Positions 1 to 12,500 of a stretch of 64,000 bases of DNA are shown one piece after another. Below the pieces are notes generated by a model. The model was not told the DNA's origin. It saw only the letters and a program-made list of their open reading frames with translations, and did no database searches. Numbering within the stretch: position 1 is the first letter of the stretch; every line of letters starts with the position of its first letter. Both the position numbers and the translations under genes were made by a program. This DNA comes from Oxytricha trifallax (lineage: Eukaryota > Ciliophora > Spirotrichea > Sporadotrichida > Oxytrichidae). The stretch is from NCBI GenBank assembly GCA_000711775.1, contig ARYC01016939.1:1-64000 (forward strand), in the 5' to 3' direction.

Positions 1-1341
1 AGCAAATCAAGAAGCCAATGATTATTATTGGTAAAATAAAAAAGAGTCTTGAAAAAATAAATCTGCTCTAATTTTTAATGAAAAATAAACCCATATAAGC
101 TAGAGGAAAAATGAAACTAATATATATATTTAATCTTTATAAGATTACTTTGTTGCACACAGTTAATCATTAAACACTTTCTTTCTTTAAGCTAAGAGTT
201 ATGAAGAAACTAATTTTACATTACTTTAATTATTCTTACTAAATGATCTAGTTAATTTTCATTTTAAATTTTAAAATGTGTGTAAAAAATAAGATTATAT
301 TATATATTTCTTGAATTTATTATCAATTCAAACTATAGTTTCATTTTTAAAAGGTTATTTATTAAATTTGGGAAGGAAATATTAGTTGCTACAACATCTA
401 TTGAATTATATAAATTGTTTTTGACTTTATTTTTAGAATTTAAATTATAAATAATAATGGCTTTTACTTTACTATAAAGAGGTTATTTGTTCACACTTCT
501 TTTTCTTTCATACTTTCAGGGTACTTCTCAAGTATCAGTAAGATATTATATTCGTGCTTATATATATATATATATAGATATATATATATATCATCTCTAT
601 AGTTAAATGCAACATTTGGGATTAACACCATAAACTTATATGATACAAAATTTTAATCATTTTATCAACACATGATTATTATATTTACTAAGGTATGTTA
701 ACTTAAAGAGCTAATGATAAGTATTTTAAAATATAAAATTTCTTTGGATTTATACTTTTATAAAATTATTTCAATAAAAATTAATGATGTAATTGGTAGA
801 ATAGCTTTTACTCTATTGATGACTATAATTCATGGTATTTGGATTTACAGAAAAATTTTCCTTTTATATTCAATAAATTCGTTAAATTTGGAAGAAGTTC
901 TTAGGAGTGTTTAATTTTTAGCTTCATTTATATAATCATATCAGTATAACATATTTTTAAAAATTCTTAAAGCAAATCACTGTATTACATCACTCTCACT
1001 TATGGTAAGTTTATCTTTTTATCGTAATTCCTCTAGGCTTTATTTTATATGCCATAACTAATAAAAACTTAATATTTTATAGAGAAGTTAAGTTCCAGTT
1101 ACGTGCTGAATGATTAAATATAAAACTAGCTATTTGAGAAAGATTAACAATTTGCCAATACTTAGAAACCTTCTTTACTATTGATAAATTAGCATAATGG
1201 AAATTCATTAACCTCCTTGAATTATGTCTATATAAATACAATATTAATAGTATCGACTATGGATCATATTAATTTAATAAATTTATGTTCTACTTAGTTA
1301 ATAAGTTAGTTTACGAATTAGTAAATCAATGTCAGATTAGG
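1..1341. other. AT-rich non-coding stretch
   Basis: No reading frame with family resemblance or protein-like composition was found on either strand. A (TA)n microsatellite lies at about 559-591. The 66-codon frame at 714-914 contains only AT-biased residues (I, L, K, Y, S) and is not supported. Confidence 0.6.
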
Positions 1342-4204
1342 ATGAATAGTAAATTCAGTGACAGCGAATCTAGTTCTAATTGGATAAATATAGTCTTGAA
1401 TTTTTAAATATGAATAAAATAGTAATAGTTCCTTCTGTTTATCCAAATCAATAAATTAAAGAGTGTATATAGCATTATATTGAATATTGTATCTTATTCG
1501 TAGATTTTTACACCTACTTGAAAGATCTGATTTCAAGTTCTGCCGCAACAAACCTCATAGATCAGTCTTATCTCTAAGATTACTTAAAAAACTTGCTTAA
1601 TGTATAAAACTCATGTGATGGATGCAGTGAAGCATTCCAAAAGGGCATCTATTTAAGAGGAAACTAAGATTCCTAATTCCACAGTGGAAATAATAGCAAT
1701 AAATGCTTTATTAAGTACAGAGGCGCAAGTGCAGAGTAGTCTTCAGAAGTTAAGGCGACAGCTGATCTGATAAGAAATAGTGCTTCCACATTTGGCAATA
1801 AAGCTACTTTTGTCCTGTTTATGGAAAGCATCGCTTACTCAACATTAAATCAATAACACATGCTAATGAAGCCCTATGCTTATATTATTTAAATTAAGAA
1901 GATCTGCTAATTTTTTAATATCGATATATTCTTATGATTCTGCAAAAGAATAAAGTTACTACAACAAATACTACTCGCTTCAGCTGGATTCCATCAACTA
2001 CTATCAACAACCTTTGACTTTTGGAAATTACAAGTAATTTTTCGGTACCGTAGCTTATGGTAATACTATGGATTGGTTAGCAGATTCTCAAGATATTGAA
2101 AGCTATACTTATCTAATAAATAATATGAATGGCTACTTTGTTCCTATATATCAAACACCATCTTTTAGTTCTAGTATTACAAATTTTGATAGTAGTTAAC
2201 TAGTTACATTAAATTTAGAGTATATGAGCTACTCTTACGATAATACGCTTCATATTTTGAAAAGATAAGGTCCATACATCACTATTTACTAATTATTACT
2301 GACAGAATGTAGTTTAAACAGAGATAAAGATCCCATTGGATATTGCAGTGGTAAGAAATAGAGTAATGATGGGAATGGTGATCGATTAAGATACATAGAT
2401 CATAGCATGCTTTGGCAGCTAGCTGTAGGATTAAAAAATAGTGGTACCTCTACCTTCTCAAATATTTTTATAATATTAATAAATATTAATTTTAAATAAA
2501 TATCATAGATACAGTCATAAAATCTCAATTAAAGTTTAATAAGACGGTTTAACTGATTAAAATGGGAAATTTATCTCGAAAATGTAATAAACGCAACCAT
2601 TCTTGAAGCTTCAGATTCTTACTATATTGCAACTGGTAGACCTTGTGGCATAATGAATGAGTTTTATTTTACTTAAATTTCACAAGACACCATATAATTT
2701 AATATATCTCAATCAATTTTTCAGTCTCCTTACTCCAGATCATCAACTAATTTGATGTTTGTTTTTAGGGATCCGGCTAATAAAGGCTAAGATGAAAAAA
2801 TCAACTTCTAGTTAAACATAAAGATGTAGTATCCCCAGTTCATAAATGCTAGCAAAATTTTATTTAGCATTATATGAGAGATTATGAAAGTAACAAGATT
2901 TTATAGATTTAAAAAGTAGGAAATTTTGCTTTTGCTGGAGTATACATAATCATTACTCAGATTTGCTTTATCTATATATTACACATATTTTGCAATAGAG
3001 AAGAGAGAGATAGTTTTCGTAAGGATAATCCAATTTAAAATGATTAAAATCAGCTTACTGATCAAAACACTCTTAGAGGCATGCCACTATTAGCAATGCA
3101 AGATACAGTGCGAGAGTTCGATACACATAAAGACCAAAACGATGTAAATGATTAAACAAGACAGTCGAAGCTTTTATTATCCCTGAAAAAGAATTAGGTA
3201 GAGCCAGCTTAGGATGACATTTAGCTTAATTCATCTTAAGATATGAAATAAAGCGCTGACGATAGCAATCGATAACTTATAGATTTCATGAAAACTCTCG
3301 ATTAACTCTATGACGATCGACTGAAGCTTCCTTACTTAGACACAGGGGCAGAGACTGAAATTGGTGATAATTTATCAAAAATTTATATGCTGAGTTCATT
3401 TCCAGATTTCAAGAAGTCTCTTAGACAGTTTCTAGATTTAAATGCTAAGCAATCACTATCTAACAATCAGAATTATGTGCCAATATTAAGCAACCACTGT
3501 AAGTAGTAAAGAGCGAAGAAGATTTTAAGATATGGTAACAATAATAGATTGGCCAGATGAGAAAGTCCAGAAAAGAACAATAAAAGAAGAAGCAAAACCC
3601 TTAACAAATTATTATGCAAGTAAACGCTAAGTAAAGAGCTCGAGACTACAATTTAACTGGAAATAATGGAGTCTTAAATAATCAAGACGAATTTAATGAC
3701 ATACCAAATGAAGAGTTGAGTTGTATCTCTGAGAAACAGCAGGAAAATTCTGTTGATATGTCTATGGCATTAATATAGAAAAATAAGCTATTTAAGTAAG
3801 TTATTAGGGATGATTCTTCACAGCAAACGTCATAGGTTATAAATAGGGAGAGTGCAAAAATAGCAAGCGGAGACAGATATTAAAATAAAAAGAATGATGA
3901 ACAATTGAATCTTAGTTAGATTTAGGATGAAAGCTAGAAGCCAAGAAACGATGTTAGCTCTTAAATTTTTTAAACGAAATTCGATATCAAAGGTAACTTG
4001 GGAAATCATTATAAGTAAAAAAAATAGTCGAGTTAAATTTTCCATCACTTATCTTTTAAATGCAGGGAATTTCAGAAGAAGGTAAAATAACCTATAAGTT
4101 CTAGATTAAGATATCGATTTACTTAGTAAGCTACAGAAATATATCTAATTAACCCTTAGAGACTTAAAAGCAAATCAAAACCTGAATAAAAGTGTAAAAA
4201 TTGA
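1342..4204 (+). CDS. Putative single-pass membrane protein with Gln-rich cytoplasmic tail (multi-exon)
   Basis: Function is not recognised. Read with TAA/TAG as Gln, long open stretches run at about 1501-1910, 1921-2510, 2580-2876, 2880-3560 and 3650-4204, with frame changes between them that need introns or germline spacers. The N-terminal two thirds look extracellular: many Tyr, Ser, Asn and Thr and scattered Cys, for example NSCDGCSEAFQKGIYL near 1610. A hydrophobic segment, YIIITQICFIYILHIFC, at about 2947-2997 is the likely membrane span. The following 400 or so residues are hydrophilic, charged and very rich in TAA/TAG-encoded Gln. I chose the ATG at 1342 because it opens a Ser/Asp-rich stretch in the first good frame; the true start could lie elsewhere. 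The stop is the TGA at 4202-4204. No family motif was found, so the product is hypothetical. Confidence 0.6.
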
Positions 4205-5052
4205 TACTAAACTTTAGAGATAGCTTGAGAGAACGTAGAAACAATAAATGCTTTATTTCGATATTATTTTTCTAATTAATTAGAAGTAATTTGTATTTGT
4301 CAAATTTTTGTTGAATAAGTGAATTTTAGAAATAAATATTCAAATTTCATCAATAGTAATTATTGAATAATATAGCTTATAATAATTAATTGTAGTATTT
4401 AAATAAATTAAGGTACTAAAAAATTGAGGTAAGAGTTGCAAATTTTTTAGTTTTTGTTTCTTTTGCCTCATTTTTTGAGTTCTAATTTTCAAATACCCTA
4501 TAATAAAATTATCATTTTATGTATTATTTCAATTTATTCACTTTGCTGTAACTAATGTTATGATTATGAATTACTTAAAATATCTATTAACTTTATAGCA
4601 ATTCTATGATAACTATTTTAAAAATAATAATTAGATCTTTCACTTTTAACTAAACTATATACATTCTAAAAGATCAGTAACTCTAACCAGATATATAAAT
4701 AACTCATATATTATTCATTATTAACTTTCATTTTTTAACAATATTTTATAACATAATTAATAAATTAATATTATTCAGACTCTTAACACTCTAAAAACTT
4801 AATTATACCTTGTATATATAAATAAGTATTAAAATGAGTGAGGCATTATAAGACTAATGTAATTAAAATAATTAATGATTTTGTCTCTTTAATGAGATTC
4901 CTTAATAATTATTGCTATTAATTGATTAATGCTGTTATAATCAATATATAATAATAAGTTAATATATATATATTGTTATATGTTTATTTCTGTAATTACA
5001 AAAAATCATAATAATCTTGATAATTTAGACCTTAATAAAATATTATCAATAA
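4205..5052. other. AT-rich intergenic stretch
   Basis: Very AT-rich, with no coding-like frame and no repeat shared with the rest of the window that I could see. Confidence 0.5.
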
Positions 5053-5485
5053 ATGCAAGACGAAGATCACTTAAAAATGCGTCAAGATAGACAAAACTTG
5101 AAGTATTTCATAAATAGTGGCTTATTTGGAGGTTGAGCTTCTTAAGCCTAACAATCCATGAATTTCAATTAGGCTTTGAAGGAAAAGCACCACAAGGATA
5201 TCGATAGTCAAAATATAGATTATTATTTCTATAGAGATAAAAACCAAAAGTATAAGAATATATTATTTATACTATACCCCTAAAAATAATCATAAAAGTC
5301 ATTAGAAAAGCAGAGAAAGCAGTTGCATAGAGGTTAGTAGTGTATTTTCAGAAGAAGAGGAAGATATACTCGAATAATTTAATAACAATGGGAATGGATA
5401 AGAAAAGGAAGACAAAATTTTTAACTCTACAGATTATAGTGATAACTAATTGGCTCCACTCCATTTACCAAGTAAAAGGATGTGA
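5053..5485 (+). CDS. Small acidic/basic hypothetical protein, three exons
   Basis: A compact gene model that works exactly with two short GT-AG introns at 5132-5172 (41 bp) and 5250-5305 (56 bp). Exons 5053-5131, 5173-5249 and 5306-5485 give 111 codons plus a TGA stop. The unspliced frame meets a TGA just after the first donor, and splicing removes it, which is good support for the model. The protein begins MQDEDHLKMRQDRQNLKYF, has a Gly-rich turn (GLFGGFEGKAPQGY), a basic stretch, then an acidic Ser/Glu tail with SEEEEDILEQ. No domain or signal peptide was recognised. Several Gln are TAA or TAG. Function unknown. Confidence 0.65.
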
Positions 5486-5845
5486 AAAAGATATACACAA
5501 TAAAAATTGTTATTAATTTTTATATATAGATTTAATTATTATTCAACCCATTATTAATTGATGATGCATTATTAAAATGGAACTATAGTAGTATCTATTT
5601 TTTATACTTAAAATATCAATGAATATAATTAACTCTAAAGATTATGCAAATGAAAATATATCACTCTAGTTTTATATATATAATCAAAGAATTAAGCAGC
5701 CTTGAAGCCAATTATCTAGTTATCAATTTCATAGCAATAAAATGATTCAGGTTATGATTCGTATTATTAATTTACAAATATATAAAGATAAGTATAATGG
5801 ATTTCTATAAGAATACTCGAAATTTAAACCATATATTTTAATTAA

Positions 5846-6028
5846 TCAATAAAAATACTTTTCTACTTCTTTAAGCTTATTCCACTCAGCTCTTCTCTAA
5901 AAATCCTCTAAGATAATCTGCTCATGAGGCTTGATATTTATAATATTTGAATGTTTCTGTAAATGACTAGTTGAAAATTGTTATTTCTGCTAGGAAACCA
6001 TCAGCTACTTTATTCTTCTAAGAATCAT
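5846..6028 (-). CDS. 60-residue hypothetical protein
   Basis: Starts at ATG 6028-6026 and stops at TGA 5848-5846. Its sequence is hydrophilic and protein-like (KPHEQIILEDFQRRAEWNKL near the end), with Gln codons TAA/TAG in several places and an in-frame TGA directly upstream of the Met. It lies 200 bp downstream of the MT-A70 gene on the same strand. It may be a real small gene, or the last germline segment of something else. No family recognised. Confidence 0.4.
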
Positions 6029-6228
6029 TCATTTCATTGTTAATTTTAAATAAATTACGTAGTTCTTTTTATAAAATGCGCTTATGAAGGTAGGAAATCT
6101 TCTATTACATTAAGGATAGAATTCTTCAATAAAAATAAAATCAAAATTAAAATAAACAACCAATATCAATCTAAAGTAATAAAAGTATCACATAAAATTA
6201 ATCCTTAGTAAAGAGCAATAATAAGATC

Positions 6229-8671
6229 TCATAGCTCATTACCAACAGTGACCCAGCCATTATATAAATTGTTTCTTCTGCCGAAGATCTCCATATAGTA
6301 ACCATTTGGCACTAGAGCCTCAACTAATTCATAGATGTCCTCTGGCCTCTTCTTTTACTAAATATCACATCACTTTCGATGGTTCTTATATATTTGAATT
6401 GTATAAATTGAAATGGAAATATTAAAATATATATAGTACGCAAAAACTTGATTATTGCTTTATATTTAATGATAGAATAACAATGTTAGATTTTCATTTC
6501 TTAGCAAGAATGGCAGGATCTCCTTTGCATCCAACTAAACAGATTTCCTTAGCATGCTACAGATAGTATCCATGTCCCTTTGCAATTTTGCCATTGCAAG
6601 TCTGCTTGACCCATTAAATCTCATCAACCACTCTGTATCCATACGTAGCCATCATGTCAAGAGTAGAGCGATACTTGGCGTTGATCACCCAAATAAACAA
6701 AAAGCCATCTCGTTGAAGTCTTCCCCAAGAGATGTTTAAGATTTCACCATCATTGAGAGTTTCGTAAGCCATTGCTACTCCTTTGGTTGGGTTGGCATTG
6801 GAAAGCAGCCATGGAGGATCACAGGTCAACACATCAAAGAGCTCACCGTTTGTGTGTTCCTGCTGTCTGGCTATTAACACTTCCCAATCTATTAATCTCA
6901 CATCAGATGAAAGTGGTATACACTAGAAGTTTAATATTGCTAAATCAAAAAATTTAATTATTTATTCGTAATTATATAAAACATCAAATATATATATAAG
7001 TTCTTCAAATGACTCCTATCTTTGAAATTTTATAAAGCTTCCTTATGTTTCTCAACATTAGTAATTTATTTGAGCTACTCTTCCTTGTAAGAGTCCTCCT
7101 CCTCGAGAAACAACATCTCAAATTGCCTGATATAACTCTTCACATCTTGCAGGTGGTTTATGATTGAAAACTCATCTAAGGGCAAATTTTCAATAAAGAT
7201 TTGTCTAAATTAGAATAAAAATAAGAAGTATTCTAATATCAGAATATATTATCAGTTGTATAAAAATGAAAGAAATATTAATATAGATTGCATCTTCATC
7301 ATCCTTTTAATCACCAAGATCAGCATCTACGATGTTCTCTTCTCTTGTTCTCTTGCACACTGGTTTGTGCGATTTTCTGTTGTTTCTATCAAAAGAGAGG
7401 GATTCATTTTCAAGGTCGTCCATTTGTATGTTATCTTCAGAGTCATCATCTCCCTCAAAGTCCTCTTCCTTTGCAACTTCATCAGTACTTCTTCCTCCTT
7501 TTCTTTTGATTTTCATCTTGTAGCATCTGCTCATCATCGGTGGCTATCTCTACTTTATCATCTGCTATGGAATCATCTTCAGAATCGTACTCATCAAACA
7601 AGAAGTTTTGGTTTATTTCTATTTGTTCATCTACCAGTATGCGAAACATGTTGAACTCTCCTGGCTGGGTAGTGGATTCAGTTTAATGGCTAGTACTTCC
7701 TAATATCATTCTATCATATACAGAGAGTTAGACTGAGTTCTGATCGGATTGAGTTTCTCTGGCTTAGCGAATCTTTTTGGCTTGCTCCATATATATATTT
7801 ATATTTATGAAATTTATTTATTTTCTAAATTCAAGCTAACATTTCTCAATGGAAAAATATAAAATAGTCTCCACGGGATCATTTCTAGCATCATTGAGAA
7901 TATCAGAGTGCAATCTTCTGATTAACATTTCAATTTCATCAGGCTCTTCATCATCAGAGGCATCTCCGTTTCTTTGTTGCACTCTGCCAAGGAGAGGTTG
8001 ATCGAATCTCACAGTTTTACCTCTCTTACGTCCTCTCCCTCCGGTAGCAGTATGTAATATTAAATTTAAATAATAGCTTCAGAGTTTTAAGTCTATGGTT
8101 GAGTATTTGAGATTGGATTAGCTTTCGCTTGCTTCTTTAGTTATTGCTCTTACTTGTATTACACTTGTATATCTTGAATTGATGGCATCATATTTATCAA
8201 ATCTTACAGAGTTCTCTTCTGATTAGTTGTAGTATTAGGAGTTGGTTAACTTTTCATGATTAAAGATTTTTAGATTTTATATTCTTGACGAGGCATGTCC
8301 GGGTTATACTCTAAAGGAGCATTATTCAAGATTCTTGAAGTTGAGGTGTCTATTTGCATGAAAGATGAATTATTATCATTACAAAGATTGTTGTCTGATT
8401 AATAGGCATTGCTAAATTAAGTTGAGTTTCTATTCTATTCTTTATCTGTATTACAATCTTGCTGCTGTATATCATACATATAGCTGTCATTTTGGTCAGA
8501 AGAATCTTTAATTTTCAGTTTTTAAGAGTTTTAAGAAGGTATAGTTGGTTGAGTCACAAAGTAGGAATTCTTTCTATATTTGAAGATAAATGTGGACTCT
8601 TTTCTTAACACTTAGATCAGAGTTTCTGGCTAGGTTTAAAAGTTATAGCTATTGCTCTGTTTTGCAGTCAT
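6229..8671 (-). CDS. MT-A70 family adenine methyltransferase (METTL3/AMT1-like)
   Basis: Predicted SAM-dependent N6-adenine methyltransferase. The catalytic DPPW motif is at 6809-6820, preceded by DVRLIDWEVL and followed by the family pattern GFLFIWVINAKY, QHAKEICLVGCKG and, at the C terminus, PNGYYMEIFGRRNNLYNGW ahead of VTVGNEL and TGA 6231-6229. In ciliates this family includes the DNA 6mA enzymes (MTA1/AMT1 clade) and mRNA m6A enzymes; I cannot decide between them by eye. The N-terminal half (8671 to about 7300) is Gln/Asn-rich, then acidic and Lys/Arg-rich, and is read only if TAA/TAG are Gln. Spacers without GT donors (about 6950-7015 and 7210-7270) look like germline spacers. Two frame breaks remain: near 7495, and near 6350 where an RRGQ motif and RPEDIYELVE lie in different frames. 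The start Met at 8671 opens the longest consistent frame. Confidence 0.8.
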
Positions 8672-8999
8672 ATCTTATGATTGGTTCAAATTCATTCAAT
8701 AATATTAAAAATTAAAATCAAAACTATTATTTTAATAATTATATATTCTAGATCTAGTCATGATTATTATCATAAAAGAATAATCAAAACAATAAATTTT
8801 TATTAAATCATTTTAGTAATAGAATTAAAAAAATTTAGAGAATGTAAATAATTTAACATATTAAGTATGAACATAAATATTTTTTAACACTCTGCATATA
8901 ATTTGTCATTTCTTCTTCTCTAAAAAAGAACATAATTTGCCTTTGTCGCAACTTGAGACTAGTCTACCAAGCTAACATCCGAATCATCAAATTCATACC
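8672..8999. other. AT-rich spacer
   Basis: No gene seen. Separates the methyltransferase start from a decayed fragment on the same strand. Confidence 0.4.
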
Positions 9000-9390
9000 A
9001 TCTCTTGATTATGGAATTTGTGCATCGGCATTGTAATGGTCACCATTTAAGCTACTATAATGATTGCTTTATGCATATATATATCTGATAGTGTGTCTGA
9101 AGAAATCATTGTAGCAACAGTAGCATTCCTATAGAGATTTCCCGAAGACAACAGAAGAATTCAAGTGACTACTCCGGCGTTTTATTGCAAGTTTTGTGGC
9201 TTCATCCCCAACGTTCTAAGAGTGAAGTCTCCTCAAATTTATCATAGGCATCATAAGGATGGTTGAGCATGATACGATTGAATATTTTTGTCAAATGTGT
9301 ATTCAAATCCATCATTCTATGTCTCTTGCATGGCGAATATTAATCTTTATGCGCTCTAAGGTGTCTATACTCACGCTCATATTTTCTAGA
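9000..9390 (-). pseudogene. Decayed paralogue of the gene at 46.5-47.1 kb
   Basis: Conceptual translation on the minus strand gives KYEREYRHLRAHKDQYSPCK and then SHKTCNKTPEQSLEFF, interrupted by a TGA near 9212. DNA around 9085-9200 matches 46615-46730, for example in the shared words for a TAGCNACAGTNGCNTTCCTA-like stretch and for GCAAGTTTTGTG/GCGAGTTTTGTG. The copy at 46.5 kb has the longer open frame, so this one is probably the degenerate member. Function unknown. A fragment of a scrambled gene is an alternative. Confidence 0.45.
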
Positions 9391-9597
9391 CTTTTATTTT
9401 GATTATATATTAAAATTTTCATTCTTAATTTCACATTCTTTTATTAAAAATTGTTTATCTGAATAAATTAGAATAATTTGAATCTATAAATAACTTGTAA
9501 TAAAGTATAATGATAATAATAGATTAATTTTAAGATAATTAATACTGTATCTTAATAATAAATTAAAATTCATCTTAATATAATTCAATCCTATATA

Positions 9598-12500
9598 ATG
9601 GAAGAGGAAAACTTCAATGTGAGATAGAAAAATGGGCATTTAAAGCTATTTTTATATGAAACTTTTGCCACTGCTTTTCTGGTGATGGCTATCAACTTCA
9701 GTTATTACAATAAACTCATTGTCTCTTTTTAAAGTAAATTTTTAAATCAAAATTTAACAGCTTGAAATTCAAATTTTCATGAAATTTGAGATTTTTATGA
9801 TTAGAATTTTGGTGATATAATTGATTTATAAATAATTAAGTCTGCGGTGTAGTATGGCTGTGTTGCATGATAATGAATTAAGTACAGGCACTCACAAGAA
9901 CTTAGCTTACACACTGGCTGTGTATTTCTTCGAGGGGAAATACCGGAAAAACTTCAAAGTGTTAATCAATTATGCGATTGCTGGATTTACTGGTGCATCA
10001 AGAATCTTTTCGTCTTATTTTACTGATAATAAATCTAAATTTGCTTATAATTTTATGTGCTATTATAGGTACTGTGATAACTCACTACATGCTGGGTGCA
10101 TTGAGAGTGATAATATTCAAGCCTTCCCTGTATTAATGGAATGTGTTCTTTGATGCTTTTGTAAAAGGATTCTTTGCCCTCATATTTCTTATGGTTGTAA
10201 TACACAATTAATCTTTTACAAAAAATATATATAATTATAGATTTTCTCTGTTTATTTTTAAATTTGAAATATTCAGCTATTATTGGATCAGAAATTATTT
10301 GATCAGAAATTATTTGAAATCAAATTTAATAATAATTTCAAATCATATCATTGTTATGTTAGAAAGTATTATTTAAATAGCTATGATGCTAAAATTAAAT
10401 ATGATAATGCTTAAATCTTAAATATTGAAAGATTGTTAAAAATAACAAAAATAAATATAGTAAATTTACCTAGCACTAAAGATAAGATAAAATAATTTTT
10501 CTAAATGAGTATTAAATTAAAACTAAATTAAAAGTAACATACCCAAATTTCCCGCCCAACTCGTCACAAAGGTAAGCTGACTTAAACAAACTTATATATC
10601 CCCTTTCTAAGCTATATCAATCATAGCCAATGGTACTCATCTCGCTTAAAGTGAATCAGCTCATCTACAGGAAACTATAGAACTCAGGGATCGCTGACAG
10701 ACTTAACAAAAGAGAAAGATCATTTATTAACAGAACTTGGTATCTGCTATTCAGCTTCAAAGCATTCTAAGTCTTCTTGAGCAAAGAGTCAGACTCTCAA
10801 CAAGCAGCCACAGGGCAAATCATTAACTTCCTTACAAGCTGGAAACTCAAAAACCAGTCTTAACTTAAAATACTTAAAAAAACCATGAAAATTTCCTAGG
10901 AAGCGCATAAAAAGTCACTTTGACTAAACTGTTCATTTTCAGACATTTTGAAATCACCTATTCAATAGGCTAAGATTCAGACTTATTTAGTACCCCTGAA
11001 AAGGAAGTACGTCATAGATCGGTACCTTTCCGACCAACTCAAATTCTAGTCAAAGCACTCAATCAGATTCTGATCTAAAATACAGCCCCAGGCTTCCCTC
11101 TATTCTAGAGTGGACATGATATTACTGACCACTCAAGGATTGCATTAAACAGTGTTCTAGTATAAGCGGATTAAGCTATAAGTTCTCAAGCCTCAACTTA
11201 ACTAAAAAACCTCCCATACACCATTATGATAGAACTGGAAGAAGAAATTAAGTAAGCCATTAACATCTAACAGGAACAAGAAAAGAAAAAACAATCATCC
11301 TAAAATAACCTAGACACTACAGGCACAAATATGACCCTAGATAATCAAGCAACTCAATTAATTTGTCCCCTAAGGACCATCATTTAAGCAAATCCTTTCC
11401 TTCAAATCTAGAATGCTAAGTCTTCCATCGACATGACTGAAGTAGAAATTTAGAGATACAAACAAAATTTCGGTAATAATTCATTCAAACAACTTGAAAA
11501 ATATCTATTCTTCCTCAAAAACCTGGAATCTAAGAAAAAGGTTTTCACTAGAAAAGAAAACTCAAATGCACTTCTCTCCTATAGGGACACTTTTAATACA
11601 TAGTCAGGGGAAAGGTAGGTGGTTACCAAGAGACCCATATGAAAAACATAGTAGATGCAATAGAAGTTTACGAAAAAGACAGCTACTAATTCAACCCAAA
11701 CAAGGAAATCTATAAAGAGCTCTACTCAGACTATATAAGGGTCTTAACAAATGTAAGAACACAGATAAAACAAGAACAACAATTTGAAGGAGTTGAATCC
11801 GAATTCACCCCAGACAACCCACCTAAAGAATTGAATAACTCAAGCTGGTAGAGTTATTCAAGTCACTACGAAAATAGTGATGACGAATGGGAGGACTACT
11901 GAATAAGTCCTACGAACAAAAATCGAAGTTGCAAGAATTCGTCGTGTTGACGACTAAAGAAACGAAACAGACTCAGACACTAACAAAATTATGTAGTGTA
12001 TTTAAATTTTAGTTTGAATTAAATTAAGACTAGTCACATGTAAAAGGACTTGATCCTTAACATTTATTTTATACTCATAGGGCCTTGATCTCTATATGTG
12101 AGTTAATTATTAATATTATTATTATTCTAAAATCCTTATTATTATTAGAGCTTATTATAAATTTTGACTACTTAGATTTTATATATTTTTATTGTAATAT
12201 GTAAAGCTTTTACTATTTCAGTTAACTAAAATAAAACCTTTTTTGCTATAATATAAAATTTTATCTACCTACTAGTTATCTGTAAATTTATGATTCCCCC
12301 ATTGTTTATTTCATGATCAATCTCTTAAAATATGTCTGTCATTTTGCATGTCAATATTTTGATCTTAATGATCTACTTTGAATATGAGTATAAATTGTAG
12401 TATTTGAATTAATTACTATTATATATTTTAACAATAGTATTTATGTTCATTTTATGTTGAGTAAATGCACGGCAAGACTATGGAGGTTTCTCTGATTTGT

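Noticed and set aside
559-591. TA-rich block as a functional site.
   Set aside because: A simple TA microsatellite is expected by chance in such AT-rich DNA.
7256-7654. 132-codon plus-strand frame.
   Set aside because: It is the reverse-strand shadow of the acidic/Lys-rich part of the MT-A70 gene, which has the family-consistent continuation.
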